This document shows positions 1 through 8,254 of a DNA stretch of 38,172 nucleotides, piece by piece (position 1 is the stretch's first letter; each line of letters opens with the position of its first letter). A model generated the notes under the pieces. It was not told where the DNA came from. It worked only from the letters and a program-made list of their open reading frames with translations, and did no database searches. The stretch is taken from contig CALUVI010000018.1 in NCBI GenBank assembly GCA_944324185.1, positions 1-38,172 on the forward strand, read 5' to 3'. Source of the DNA: Candidatus Gastranaerophilales bacterium. Its GTDB lineage: Bacteria; Cyanobacteriota; Vampirovibrionia; Gastranaerophilales; Gastranaerophilaceae. The position numbers were made by a program, and so were the translations under genes.

Positions 1-639
1 TGGGCAGAATCCAAAGGGTGGAAAGTTGAACTTGTCGACAAATCCGACGGTGAAGAAGCCGGAATAAAATCAGCCACTATAAAAATAACCGGCAAATACG
101 CTTACGGGTACGCCAAAGCTGAAAAAGGCGTTCATAGGTTAGTCAGAATTTCGCCATTTAATGCTAACGGCAAACGCCAGACAAGCTTTGCCTCATGCGA
201 AGTTTCTCCGATTATTCCAGATTATGAAAAAACTATTGTAATTCCTCCCGAGGATATAGAAGTCGATACAATGCGCTCGGGCGGAGCCGGCGGGCAGAAT
301 GTTAACAAAGTGGAAACCGCCGTCAGAATTCTCCATAAGCCTACAGGGATTGTAATAAAATGCCAGCAGGAGCGTTCTCAGCTTCAGAACAAAGAAAATG
401 CAATGCAAATGCTTGCGTCAAAATTGTTGGAATTAAGACAAAGAGAGCACGAAAAGAAACTTGCGGAACTCAAAGGCGAAAATTTTGATATTAATTTTGG
501 CTCACAAATCCGCTCTTATGTTTTCCACCCTTATAAAATGGTAAAAGACCACCGGACAGGATACGAAGTCGGAAACGTCGATGCTGTAATGGACGGAGAT
601 TTAGACGGATTCATTGAAGAATATTTAAAAACAAAATAG
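1..639 (+). CDS. prfB: Peptide chain release factor 2, C-terminal part (truncated by window edge)
   Basis: Release factor that recognises UGA/UAA stop codons in the ribosomal A site and triggers hydrolysis of peptidyl-tRNA. The reading frame is open from base 1, so only the last 212 residues are present; full-length RF2 is about 365. Visible in the fragment are [11 protein letters not shown] at residues 43-53, with the RF2-type SPF stop-codon recognition tripeptide at 51-53, and [12 protein letters not shown] with the catalytic GGQ at 97-99. The C-terminal [12 protein letters not shown] and [11 protein letters not shown] stretches are also typical. SPF rather than PxT separates it from RF1. 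The RF2 programmed frameshift site would lie upstream of the window and cannot be judged. The gene ends three bases before the convergent gene at 643. Confidence 0.96.
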   Translation, partial: WAESKGWKVELVDKSDGEEAGIKSATIKITGKYAYGYAKAEKGVHRLVRISPFNANGKRQTSFASCEVSPIIPDYEKTIVIPPEDIEVDTMRSGGAGGQNVNKVETAVRILHKPTGIVIKCQQERSQLQNKENAMQMLASKLLELRQREHEKKLAELKGENFDINFGSQIRSYVFHPYKMVKDHRTGYEVGNVDAVMDGDLDGFIEEYLKTK

Positions 640-642
640 TTT

Positions 643-1878
643 TTATGACCCTGTAAGTCCGTCAGAGCTTTTTTTAAAATTTTCCTTCATATATTTCTGA
701 CGCTCACGGATTTTAATCAGAGTCTGCATATCCATCTGTTCCATTTTACGATGGTATTCAAGCCTTTTTATATCTTTTTCAAAATTCTCTGCATCTTTAG
801 CGGCTTTTTCTTTTGCTTTTGCCTGCTCTTTAGCGTGTTTAGCGTCAAATTTAACTTCGGAAGGCGGAATTACTTCGGAATCCTGCTCCAGCCGGAATCC
901 GACAATCGAGACAGGAAAGCTTACGCCGGAAAGTGATTCAAGACGGGAATTTTCGCCGTAAACATCTATACTCCATGTCCCCAGGAATTTAGGAACGTCG
1001 CCTGTATAAGCGTAAGCGCATAAAACAACCCGGTTTTCGTCGTTTGCGTCAAACCCCATAGGATAAATATCCCAGCGCTTTTCATCAAAATCAACCCCGC
1101 CTGTAAGCGCCCAGTAATTTACTATAGCGTCTCTGATTTGAGGTAATTTTCTTGCTTCTTTCGTCTCAAAATCATACACCCACAAGTCAGTTTTCCATAT
1201 ACCGTCATGCCGGTGTCCGACCTTTTCCTTCACGACAAGCTTTTTATTATCAGGTGAAAAATCAATCGGGGTAAGTGTTCTAAATATAAATTTTGTATCA
1301 ATATCTTTTGAGGTTGAAATCAAGGGTTCTTTTTCCCTGTTAACAATATTTGCTTTCTTGACTTTTTCAATATCGGAAAGCGTGGAGTCAAGATTTATCA
1401 AAAACAAATCACAGCTTGTGCAGTCTGACTGGGCATAATAATAAACTGCCGGATACACAAGCTTTGTAAAATCACCCGACACAATTCCCTGAGCGTTAAT
1501 CTGCCGGTCAAAATTCAATTTTCTCGGAAGAGTTAATTCCGGACTTCCAACAGGTTCGTTGTATTTTACGAGCTTAAACTTCTTTTGCGGAATATAGACC
1601 ATATTCTCATCTTTAGGCATCTGAGCTTTATCAAGAATATCGTCATTAATTTCTTTTCTCGATTTTCCTCTGGATTTTGCTTCATACTCAGCAACCGTCA
1701 TATAGCCGGATTCAGGCATTCTGCTTTTTTCGTACTTTTCTTTTTCGTCAACTTTATCCACTTCATTCAGGTAAATAGTCTCGGCAACAACATGGTCTGA
1801 CCTTTTGATAAAAGGATATTTCATCTGCTGAAAATGGACTTTTGCAGCCATAATCATACCGGCTAAAGCTTCAAACAT
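643..1878 (-). CDS. Beta-propeller-like protein of unknown function, coupled to a response regulator
   Basis: No family is recognised with certainty. The 411-residue protein contains IDFSPDNKKLVVKEK, which resembles one blade motif of TolB/WD40-like propellers (FSPDGKKL), followed by a WVYDFETKEARKL blade-like strand. A charged, Ala/Lys/Glu-rich C-terminal tail of about 70 residues is probably coiled coil. No clear signal peptide or membrane helix is seen. I chose the ATG at 1878 over an in-frame start at 1935 because its ATG overlaps the stop of the upstream regulator as TAATG, a typical translational-coupling arrangement; the longer start would overlap that gene by 58 bp. It is the last gene of the kinase-regulator operon, which suggests a role tied to that pathway, but this is inference. 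Confidence 0.75.
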   Translation of the reverse strand: MFEALAGMIMAAKVHFQQMKYPFIKRSDHVVAETIYLNEVDKVDEKEKYEKSRMPESGYMTVAEYEAKSRGKSRKEINDDILDKAQMPKDENMVYIPQKKFKLVKYNEPVGSPELTLPRKLNFDRQINAQGIVSGDFTKLVYPAVYYYAQSDCTSCDLFLINLDSTLSDIEKVKKANIVNREKEPLISTSKDIDTKFIFRTLTPIDFSPDNKKLVVKEKVGHRHDGIWKTDLWVYDFETKEARKLPQIRDAIVNYWALTGGVDFDEKRWDIYPMGFDANDENRVVLCAYAYTGDVPKFLGTWSIDVYGENSRLESLSGVSFPVSIVGFRLEQDSEVIPPSEVKFDAKHAKEQAKAKEKAAKDAENFEKDIKRLEYHRKMEQMDMQTLIKIRERQKYMKENFKKSSDGLTGS

Positions 1879-2537
1879 TAAACAAGCCCCTCTTTCATAG
1901 CCGTAACTGTTGCCTGAGTTCTTGAAGATACGCAAAGTTTTTGCAAAATACTATGAACATGCGCCTTTGCAGTAGCCCTTGTTATAACAAGTTTATCCGC
2001 AATCTGCGGGTTGGAAAGACCTTCTACCATAAGCTCCAGAACATCAAGTTCGCGCTCCGTAAGCCCGTATGAGTTTGGAGACTTCTTAATTTCAGGCGCG
2101 GTTACAACCTGTTTTTGAGGACGCTGCAGGTTAGAAAAAACGAGTCTCGCTATATTAGGATCAATCCAGCCTACTCCGTCATGAACTGCTTTTATGGCTG
2201 AAATTGTCTGTTCGGGAGTAGCTCCCTTCATAATATAACCGTCGGCTCCGGCTTTAAAAGATTCAAAAACATCGTTCTCACTATCGCGGGAAGTAAAAAT
2301 CAAAACTTTTACATCCGGATTAAAATCTTTAATTCTCTGGGTCGCCTCAATTCCGTCAATGTTCGGAAGCCCGATATCCATCAATATTACATCCGGATTA
2401 GCCTCCCTTGCGGCTTTAATCCCTTCAATTCCGTCGGATGCCTGAGCACACAATTCAATACCTTCCGCTTTATCAATAAGCATTGATAAACCCATGCGGT
2501 ACAATTCGTGATCTTCTACCAAAAGTACATTTATCAT
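1878..2537 (-). CDS. NarL/FixJ-family response regulator
   Basis: Two-domain transcription regulator of 219 residues. The receiver domain (about 1-120) has the acidic pair E8-D9, the phospho-acceptor D54 in VILMDIGLP and the conserved lysine in GYIMKGA. The C-terminal LuxR-type helix-turn-helix reads LTERELDVLELMVEGLSNPQIA followed by TAKAHVHSILQKL. The start overlaps the stop of the upstream kinase gene by four bases (ATGA), so the two are co-translated and very probably form a cognate pair. The phosphorylated form would be expected to bind DNA as a dimer; target genes cannot be read from the window. The linker between domains is unusually long, rich in Gln, Val and Lys. Confidence 0.93.
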   Translation of the reverse strand: MINVLLVEDHELYRMGLSMLIDKAEGIELCAQASDGIEGIKAAREANPDVILMDIGLPNIDGIEATQRIKDFNPDVKVLIFTSRDSENDVFESFKAGADGYIMKGATPEQTISAIKAVHDGVGWIDPNIARLVFSNLQRPQKQVVTAPEIKKSPNSYGLTERELDVLELMVEGLSNPQIADKLVITRATAKAHVHSILQKLCVSSRTQATVTAMKEGLV

Positions 2538-4099
2538 ACTAAACTTCCTTCATTTTGTTTAATTCCGCCGCTTACAGTATCGGTAAGCAGAAAAGAAAAT
2601 TCGCTCCCTTTATTTAAGCGGCTTTCAAGCCAGATTTTCCCGCCGTGTGATTCAATAATCTGACGTGATAAGTACAATCCCAAGCCCGTTCCCGTCGAAC
2701 GCTTTTTGCTTGTTCCCTGCGAGAACCTCTGGAACATATTAGGAATATCCTCCTGAGGGATTCCGCAGCCGTTATCAGAAACAGAGAATATAAGATCATT
2801 CCCTTCATTTTTAATAATAATACTAACCTTTCCGCCGTTTTGCGTATAATTAATTGCATTGCCGCAAAGATTGCAGATAACACGCCTGATTTCACTTCTG
2901 TCCGCAAAAATCTCCATCTCTTTATTTTCGCACTCGATTGTAAAATCAATGTTTTTTGATTCCGCAAGCGGCAAAAGCTCCTGATAAACCTGCTCTGTAA
3001 GGTTATAAATATTAAAATTAGTCTTTGCAAGCGTTAATTTTTCCGCATCATACTTGTAAACCTCAAGAAGAGCGTTCACAAGCCCGAGCAAATCCTCGTT
3101 ACTCTTCTGCATTGTTGCAAGAAGAGTTTTTTGTTTTTCATCCAATTCTCCAAGAGCACCGTCCAGAAAGAATTTCAGAGTCTGAATTGCGGCAAGAAGA
3201 GGTGTACGCAAATCATGGGTAAGTGTTGCTATAAAATCATCCCTCAATTTATCCGATTTTTTCTGTTCCGTAACATCCCTTATTACACCTACAAATCTCT
3301 TAAACTCATCCTCCGGATTAATTCTTGCAAAGCTTACTTCAACAGGGATTTCAACATTACTCAAAGGGTTTTTAATAAAAAAGTCTCTCAAAAGAAGTTC
3401 GCTCTCGTCCAGTTTATGCAGTTCTTTTGAGATAAAAGTTTTTTTTGAAAATAAATAATCGTCAACAGACGAATTTAAAAGTTTACTCTCTACAAGCCCG
3501 ATAAGATTCTCGCATGCCGGATTCACCTGCTCTATAATTCCGTCCTCGTTAATAATAACAATTCCGTCCGCACAATAATTAAAAATTCCTTCGAGTTTTG
3601 CGTTTGATTGTTTCAAATCCGCAGTTCTTTCTTCCACAATCTGTTCAAGATTGTGAGAATATTTTTCTAATTCCTTCTTAGCCGCTTCAAGCTCCGCTAT
3701 CTTTTTCCTGAGTTCGCTCAAAAGATAACTTCTCTCAATCCCGTTTCTGATATTCAGAATTAAATCATCATTATCCCACGGCTTTTCTATATACCTGTAA
3801 AGCCCGACTTCATTGATTGCTCTTATTGCGTTCTCTTTGTCAGCATAGCCCGTAAGCAAAATCTTACTTACTTCCGGATACATTTTTTTTACTTCACTCA
3901 AAAACTCAAGCCCGTTCATTTCAGGCATCAAAAAGTCGGATATAACTAAATCCGGAGTATTGCTCTTTAAAAACTCGAGCGCCTCTTCGGGATTATTAAA
4001 AAAATGCGCATTACTGAAACCCTCTACCTTAAGCAGCGTTTTGAATGCAGAGGTTACTATTTTCTCATCATCAACTACGACTATCAATCCCGTATCCAT
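2534..4099 (-). CDS. Response regulator-PAS-histidine kinase (REC-PAS-HisKA-HATPase)
   Basis: Soluble hybrid kinase of 521 residues. Order: an N-terminal receiver domain (about 1-120, D10-D11 acid pair, D55 phospho-acceptor, KPW at the conserved lysine), a coiled coil (about 125-165), a PAS domain (about 168-285) ending in the PAC-like VGVIRDVTEQ, then HisKA with H295 in THDLRTPLL, and an HATPase domain with the N box around 410-414, the G1 box DNGCGIP at 442-448 and the G2 box GTGLGLY at 470-476. No transmembrane segment is seen, so the input is cytoplasmic. With the receiver at the N-terminus, the protein looks like an intermediate that takes a signal from another kinase. No Shine-Dalgarno is visible and a candidate promoter ends only about six bases from the ATG, so a leaderless message is possible. 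Confidence 0.93.
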   Translation of the reverse strand: MDTGLIVVVDDEKIVTSAFKTLLKVEGFSNAHFFNNPEEALEFLKSNTPDLVISDFLMPEMNGLEFLSEVKKMYPEVSKILLTGYADKENAIRAINEVGLYRYIEKPWDNDDLILNIRNGIERSYLLSELRKKIAELEAAKKELEKYSHNLEQIVEERTADLKQSNAKLEGIFNYCADGIVIINEDGIIEQVNPACENLIGLVESKLLNSSVDDYLFSKKTFISKELHKLDESELLLRDFFIKNPLSNVEIPVEVSFARINPEDEFKRFVGVIRDVTEQKKSDKLRDDFIATLTHDLRTPLLAAIQTLKFFLDGALGELDEKQKTLLATMQKSNEDLLGLVNALLEVYKYDAEKLTLAKTNFNIYNLTEQVYQELLPLAESKNIDFTIECENKEMEIFADRSEIRRVICNLCGNAINYTQNGGKVSIIIKNEGNDLIFSVSDNGCGIPQEDIPNMFQRFSQGTSKKRSTGTGLGLYLSRQIIESHGGKIWLESRLNKGSEFSFLLTDTVSGGIKQNEGSLV

Positions 4100-4105
4100 A
4101 ATCTT

Positions 4106-4134
4106 ATATTAACCCAAACAATACGTTTAGACAA
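4106..4134 (-). promoter_or_regulatory. Candidate sigma-70 promoter for the REC-PAS-kinase operon
   Basis: On the minus strand TTGTCT (4134-4129) and TAATAT (4111-4106) are separated by exactly 17 bases. Each box matches the consensus at four of six positions. Transcription would start at or very near the ATG at 4099, implying a leaderless message, which agrees with the lack of a ribosome binding site there. A consensus TATAAT for the divergent PC4-like gene lies at 4161-4166, without a good -35 box. Confidence 0.35.
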
Positions 4135-4204
4135 ATTATTAAAAATTATGAATATTATGTTATAATCATAATTGTGTTTTAGAATTTTAATCAAAGGAGA
4201 AGAT

Positions 4205-4441
4205 ATGGCAGAATCAAAATTACTTGCAAGCATTCAAAGAACAGATACGGAACAATTGCAGATTTCTATATCGGAATACAGAGGAAAGAGTTATTTCAAT
4301 TTGAGAATTTTCTATACAACAGATGACGGTGCAACCTGGCTTCCGACAAAAAAAGGTGTAACCTTTGCGCCGGATCAATTAGACATACTTTCCGAAGCTA
4401 TTGAAGAAGCTAAAAAAGAATTTATGACCGAAGAGGGGTAA
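4205..4441 (+). CDS. PC4/YdbC-like ssDNA-binding transcriptional coactivator-type protein
   Basis: Small protein of 78 residues matching the PC4 (transcriptional coactivator p15) C-terminal fold seen in bacterial YdbC-type proteins. These dimerise and bind single-stranded nucleic acid. The family pattern is visible in QISISEYRGKSYFNLRIFY, then a Trp-containing turn, KKGVTFAPDQLDILSEAI and an acidic/basic helix. The start at 4205 is chosen over 4172 because AAGGAGA lies 5-11 bases upstream and homology begins there. A TATAAT box at 4161-4166 fits a promoter. It is followed by a kinase and a receiver protein on the same strand, but with a 76-base gap, so an operon is possible rather than certain. 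Confidence 0.8.
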   Translation: MAESKLLASIQRTDTEQLQISISEYRGKSYFNLRIFYTTDDGATWLPTKKGVTFAPDQLDILSEAIEEAKKEFMTEEG

Positions 4442-4456
4442 ACGAAGAGGGGTAAA
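4429..4456 (+). repeat. Perfect 14-bp tandem duplication over a stop codon
   Basis: The sequence CGAAGAGGGGTAAA occurs twice head to tail (4429-4442 and 4443-4456). The first copy contains the last codons and stop of the PC4-like gene. Each copy has a purine-rich ribosome-binding-like core. It looks like a recent replication-slippage duplication. Confidence 0.85.
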
Positions 4457-4517
4457 TATATATTGAATAAACGTATTTAATCCCAAACGGTATGTTAAAT
4501 TTAAGGAACTTATAATT

Positions 4518-5237
4518 ATGTCAAACGATTCCATGCAGGACGAATTTATTGCAACAGTTTCACACGAATTGAGAACCCCTCTTACAAGTATAAGAGGGTT
4601 TTCTCAAACTCTGCTTAATTCCTGGGACAGAATTGATGATGACAGCAAGAAAAAGTTTATTAAAATCATAGAAGACCAGTCAAACAGGCTTATTCATCTT
4701 GTGGAAAATGTTCTTTCCGTCTCAAAAATGAACGCCGGAGTTGATGTTCTAAAAAAAGTCGACATAAACGGGGTTATAAAAAAAATTATACCAATATTCA
4801 CAGAGCAGTATAAGACAAGAACTTTCAAGCCGGAACTGTCACCTAATTTACCCCCTTCAAGGCTTGATGAAGACAAGTTTGAACAAATTATGACAAACCT
4901 GATTGATAATGCCGCAAAGTATTCCGGAGACGGTAAAATTGTTACAATTTCAACTGAACCTGACGGTAATATGATTCTTATCAAAGTTAAAGACGAAGGT
5001 GTCGGGATTAAAAAAGAGGACTACGAGAAATTATTTAAAAAGTTCAGCCGGCTTGAAAACCATCTTACAAGCACAACCCAGGGTAACGGTCTTGGGCTTT
5101 ATATTACAAAACAGCTTGTAGAAAAAATGAACGGTGACATAAGTTTTGAAAGCGAAGAGAATAAAGGCACGACATTTTTTGTCAGAGTTCCGATTTACAA
5201 TCAGGAGGAGGCTTTGAGATGCTCTCGTATATCCTGA
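4518..5237 (+). CDS. Minimal soluble sensor histidine kinase (HisKA-HATPase)
   Basis: A 239-residue kinase core with almost no N-terminal sensor region: the dimerisation/phospho-acceptor motif FIATVSHELRTPLTSI places H16 near the very start. The HATPase part has the N box NLIDNAAKYS (127-136), G1 DEGVGI (159-164) and G2 GNGLGLY (189-195). There are no membrane helices. AAGGA at 4502-4506 is a modest ribosome binding site. Because it lacks its own sensor, the input probably comes through a partner protein. The 3' end overlaps the next gene by 19 bases, and the receiver protein encoded there is the obvious candidate partner. It could be mistaken for a fragment of a longer kinase, but the start context and the open reading frame argue for a complete small gene. 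Confidence 0.9.
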   Translation: MSNDSMQDEFIATVSHELRTPLTSIRGFSQTLLNSWDRIDDDSKKKFIKIIEDQSNRLIHLVENVLSVSKMNAGVDVLKKVDINGVIKKIIPIFTEQYKTRTFKPELSPNLPPSRLDEDKFEQIMTNLIDNAAKYSGDGKIVTISTEPDGNMILIKVKDEGVGIKKEDYEKLFKKFSRLENHLTSTTQGNGLGLYITKQLVEKMNGDISFESEENKGTTFFVRVPIYNQEEALRCSRIS

Positions 5238-6502
5238 TAATTGATAAAAGGAAAGAACTTTCCACTAAATACAAAAAAAGCCTTGAAGATGAACAAACTT
5301 CCATTCTTATGGCAAGGACACTGAAGGAAGGGATTGAACTTACAAGACAGGCAGAACCTGATTTGATACTGGTTTCTGACAGTATAGATGAAGAGCAGGC
5401 ATCTTTTTGCGAAAAAATCCGTTCTCTTACCTATAACACAAGACCGACAATTATAGCTCTTTCAAAATCTGCGGATATAAATGATAGAATAAGAGTTCTT
5501 GGCTGCGGAGCTGATGATTTTTTGAGTGAGCCGGTTAATATAGAAGAGTTTAAAATGCGTATCAAAGCCCACTTAAGGCGGGATATTGAATCCAATCTCG
5601 ATAATATAACTCTTCTTCCTAATAAAAAATATACACTGAAAGCTCTGAGGCGGCTTTTAAATTCAGAAAACAAGCCGGCAGTTCTTCTTGCAGGAGTGGA
5701 AAAACTGGATAATTATAAAAGCGTATATTCTGATATTGCCGGAGATAAGTTGCTGCAAACGTTCACTGCTATTGCAAAATCCGCATTGGATAAAAATGAT
5801 TTTTTGGGGCAGATTAATGAAAATACTTTTATAATAATAACAAGTCCCTACAGCGCAGAAAAAATGGCAGCCTTTTTAACATTTGCATTTGATACCGTTG
5901 CGCCGAAATTCTATTCCGAACAGGATGCAAGGCGCGGGTATACACTGCTTCAGGGAGACAGAGAAGCGGGAATGAGAGCGGATTTTGTATCCGTATTGAT
6001 TGGCGGAATCATTGATAATTATGAACTGATAAATTCCGTAGATGTTTTGCTGGAAAAATTGCACACAATTAAAAAGATTGCAAAAATTCCGAGCGGCTCG
6101 AATTATGCAATAGACAGGGTAAAACTTACGGGCGAAAATTCGGTAGTTGAGCCGAAAATTAACCGGAGTATATACATACACGAGCCGGATGAAGCTCTTT
6201 CACTGCTTCTGAAAACAACATTAGAGCTGCAGGGATATGAAGTCGTTGACAGTATTGAGCCGGAATCTAATATACAGCCGGGAATAATAATACTTGATAC
6301 TGACGAAGATATGTCAGGGCTTGATATTTGCAGGGAGCTTAAAAACAAGTTAAATTTTGTAAATACAAAAATAATTGTAACCACTACCACGCACGATAAA
6401 ACAGCTATATTAGATACCGGAGCAGATTTGTACCTTCCAAAACCTTATGAAATTTCCGATTTGATTATGTGGATAGAGTATTTCCAAAAAAACGATTTAT
6501 AG
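5219..6502 (+). CDS. Receiver-degenerate GGDEF-receiver protein
   Basis: A 427-residue protein with two receiver-like domains around a GGDEF-like fold. First receiver (1-118): D9 and D54 are present, but the conserved lysine is E104 (LSEP instead of LxKP), so it is probably impaired. Middle domain (about 128-225): the order of elements matches GGDEF domains, but the signature loop is GQINENTF at 197-204 instead of RxGGDEF, so diguanylate cyclase activity is not expected. Second receiver (about 316-425): D360 and K408 (YLPKPY) are intact. A strong AGGAGG at 5203-5208 precedes the ATG, inside the upstream kinase gene. The domain set suggests a scaffold or c-di-GMP/GTP-binding output for the overlapping kinase; this is inference. 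Confidence 0.85.
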   Translation: MLSYILIIDKRKELSTKYKKSLEDEQTSILMARTLKEGIELTRQAEPDLILVSDSIDEEQASFCEKIRSLTYNTRPTIIALSKSADINDRIRVLGCGADDFLSEPVNIEEFKMRIKAHLRRDIESNLDNITLLPNKKYTLKALRRLLNSENKPAVLLAGVEKLDNYKSVYSDIAGDKLLQTFTAIAKSALDKNDFLGQINENTFIIITSPYSAEKMAAFLTFAFDTVAPKFYSEQDARRGYTLLQGDREAGMRADFVSVLIGGIIDNYELINSVDVLLEKLHTIKKIAKIPSGSNYAIDRVKLTGENSVVEPKINRSIYIHEPDEALSLLLKTTLELQGYEVVDSIEPESNIQPGIIILDTDEDMSGLDICRELKNKLNFVNTKIIVTTTTHDKTAILDTGADLYLPKPYEISDLIMWIEYFQKNDL

Positions 6503-6601
6503 TATTCAGAAAAAGCTCTTGCAAAAAAAGCTTTATGTGATATTTTAGAAATTGAGCTTGCAAAAAGCTTGCAGGAAGTGAAAATTTAATAAAAAATGTA
6601 T

Positions 6602-6675
6602 GCGTCCGTAGCTCAGCTGGATAGAGCATCTGCCTTCTAAGCAGAGGGTCGCGCGTTCGAATCGCGCCGGGCGTA
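6602..6675 (+). tRNA. tRNA-Arg(TCT)
   Basis: A full cloverleaf can be drawn. The acceptor stem 6602-6608 pairs with 6668-6674 (two G-U wobbles), the D-arm holds AGCTCAGCTGGATAGAGC, the anticodon stem TCTGC/GCAGA encloses the loop CTTCTAA with anticodon TCT, and the T-arm is GCGCG-TTCGAAT-CGCGC. The discriminator base is A and no CCA is encoded. The 3' 42 nt recur at 8255-8296, marking it as an integration target. Confidence 0.95.
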
Positions 6676-6684
6676 TTTTTTCAG

Positions 6685-6714
6685 AAAAAAGGACGGGTTT
6701 ATCCCGTCCTTTTT
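6685..6714 (+). terminator. Rho-independent terminator after tRNA-Arg
   Basis: AAAAAAGGACGGG, a TTTAT loop, then CCCGTCCTTTTT form a strong hairpin with a T tract. The A-rich 5' arm makes it usable in both directions, so it may also end the convergent Fic gene whose stop lies at 6724. Confidence 0.85.
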
Positions 6715-6723
6715 ATCTACTGA

Positions 6724-7866
6724 TTAAGTTCCTTCTTTTAAAATTTCTAAATACTCTTTATAAGCAAAAGTCCTATTTCTGCTTTGGGTTGAAGTTTGTT
6801 CAAGGACACCGATACTAGTCAGGTCTTTGACTATGCTTGACATTGTATTAAATGCTATATCAAGCTCTTTGGCTGTTCTTTGTATCTCAATAATAGGGTT
6901 TGACTCTAAATATTCAAATACTCGCATTGCATTTTTAGCTCTGCGTCCCAAACCTTTAATTTTTAAGCAATAATTATTATGCAATGATGTCAACTTATCG
7001 ATCGTTTCAACGGCATCTTTAGCGGATTCATAAACAGCTTCCAAGAAAAATTTAATCCATTGTTCATAATTCCCCTTTAACCGGACTTCATTCATTCGGT
7101 CATAGTATTCAATCCTATTCTTTTTCAAAAAGTAAGAAATACATAATGCCGGAGTGCTTAAAACTTTATTTTCCATTAAAAATAAAATTATCAAAAGCCG
7201 TCCAATTCTGCCGTTACCATCCAAAAACGGATGGATAGTTTCAAATTGATAATGAATTAAGCCTGCTCTAATTAAAACATCAATGTCATCATCACCATTA
7301 ATATATTTTTCTAACTCAGACATTGCCTGTACCATATCTTCAACAGAAGGCGGAATATAGCGAGCATTTTGCAAATTGCAACCTGCTGCACCTATCCAGT
7401 TTTGAGAATGACGAAATTCACCGGGACTTTTATTTTGTCCTCTAACTCCCGATAATAAAACTTCATGAGCTTCTTTAATTAGGCGATTGCATAAAGGAAG
7501 TTCTTTTAATCTGTTAATTGCATAATCAGTTGCTTTAATATAATTGACAACATCACCGACAGGTCTGTTTGTGTTTTCTTCCAAACACGGGTCTAATACA
7601 TCGTCTAAAGTTGCCTGAGTTCCTTCAATTTGAGAGGACATAAGAGCTTCTTTTCTCACATACATTGAAATAAACAAATGAATATTAGGAATTCTGCTTG
7701 AGATTCCTTCCAGTAAGGCAAGTTGCTTATTAGCTTTTACTAATATATCTACAATATCCTTATTAAGTTCTATTGGCGGATTAGGTGGCAATACAGCTGG
7801 CATAAATGATTTGTAAGCCATTTCACCTGATAAATTATTTTTATATATTCCTGCTCTATTATTCAT
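6724..7866 (-). CDS. Fic-domain protein (class II, self-inhibited) with C-terminal winged helix
   Basis: Fic enzymes transfer AMP or a similar nucleotide moiety onto target protein hydroxyls. The 380-residue protein has the full active-site loop HPFLDGNGRIGR (H212-R223) and an N-terminal inhibitory helix with S77-S78-Q79-I80-E81-G82, which fits the (S/T)xxxE(G/N) motif of class II Fic proteins, so activity is probably held in check by E81. A Fic N-terminal domain covers about 20-100, and a winged-helix-like region covers about 305-375 (RTAKELDIAFNTMSSIVKDL). This architecture is common in self-regulating Fic proteins. The gene has its own promoter with an inverted repeat over the -35 box. It is the only gene inside the tRNA-bounded islet, so it is probably horizontally acquired. 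The substrate is unknown; both a toxin-like and a regulatory role are possible. Confidence 0.93.
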   Translation of the reverse strand: MNNRAGIYKNNLSGEMAYKSFMPAVLPPNPPIELNKDIVDILVKANKQLALLEGISSRIPNIHLFISMYVRKEALMSSQIEGTQATLDDVLDPCLEENTNRPVGDVVNYIKATDYAINRLKELPLCNRLIKEAHEVLLSGVRGQNKSPGEFRHSQNWIGAAGCNLQNARYIPPSVEDMVQAMSELEKYINGDDDIDVLIRAGLIHYQFETIHPFLDGNGRIGRLLIILFLMENKVLSTPALCISYFLKKNRIEYYDRMNEVRLKGNYEQWIKFFLEAVYESAKDAVETIDKLTSLHNNYCLKIKGLGRRAKNAMRVFEYLESNPIIEIQRTAKELDIAFNTMSSIVKDLTSIGVLEQTSTQSRNRTFAYKEYLEILKEGT

Positions 7867-7895
7867 GGCAACTCCGAAATTGAAATAACATGTTT

Positions 7896-7939
7896 ATTAT
7901 AACACTTTTATTTCAATTTAGCAATTGAAATTGAAATAA
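7896..7939 (-). promoter_or_regulatory. Fic promoter with overlapping inverted-repeat operator
   Basis: On the minus strand TTGCTA (7924-7919) and a perfect TATAAT (7901-7896) are spaced by 17 bases. An exact 11-bp inverted repeat, TTATTTCAATT (7908-7918) and AATTGAAATAA (7929-7939), straddles the -35 box. A further GAAATTGAAATAA half-site lies at 7876-7888 between promoter and start codon, and an ATTTCAAT at 7961-7968. Position and symmetry suggest a repressor operator, perhaps bound by the winged-helix domain of the Fic protein itself. Confidence 0.6.
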
Positions 7940-8254
7940 GATTGAGTAATTTGTTACAGTATTTCAATCTCGTATCTAGTAGAACTGAATTTCGTCAAAA
8001 ATACAGAATTTTTCTATGACTCCGATTAAAGGAGGCTAAATAGGGGATTTACCCCTCCCCCGCCCTTGCGTAAAATCATAATTCTTTAATTTTCAATCTT
8101 TCCATAATCGCATAATAGTTGCAAAAATTCTGATAAATCAAAATTAAATCTGATAAAATATGAGAATAAAATTAGTCTCAAATTCAAGCACTCCAATAAA
8201 CAGAGATAAATTCTGATAAACTCTGAAAAATAGCGACAATATTGCGTTATACAA
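7940..8254. other. Gene-free, AT-rich interval of the islet with three 9-bp direct repeats
   Basis: No convincing gene is seen. Towards the right boundary the 9-mer TCTGATAAA occurs three times in the same orientation (8129-8137, 8149-8157, 8212-8220), with related GAGATAAA and TCTGAAAAA nearby. Directly repeated short sites next to an attachment core resemble arm-type sites for a tyrosine recombinase; this is a suggestion only. Confidence 0.45.
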
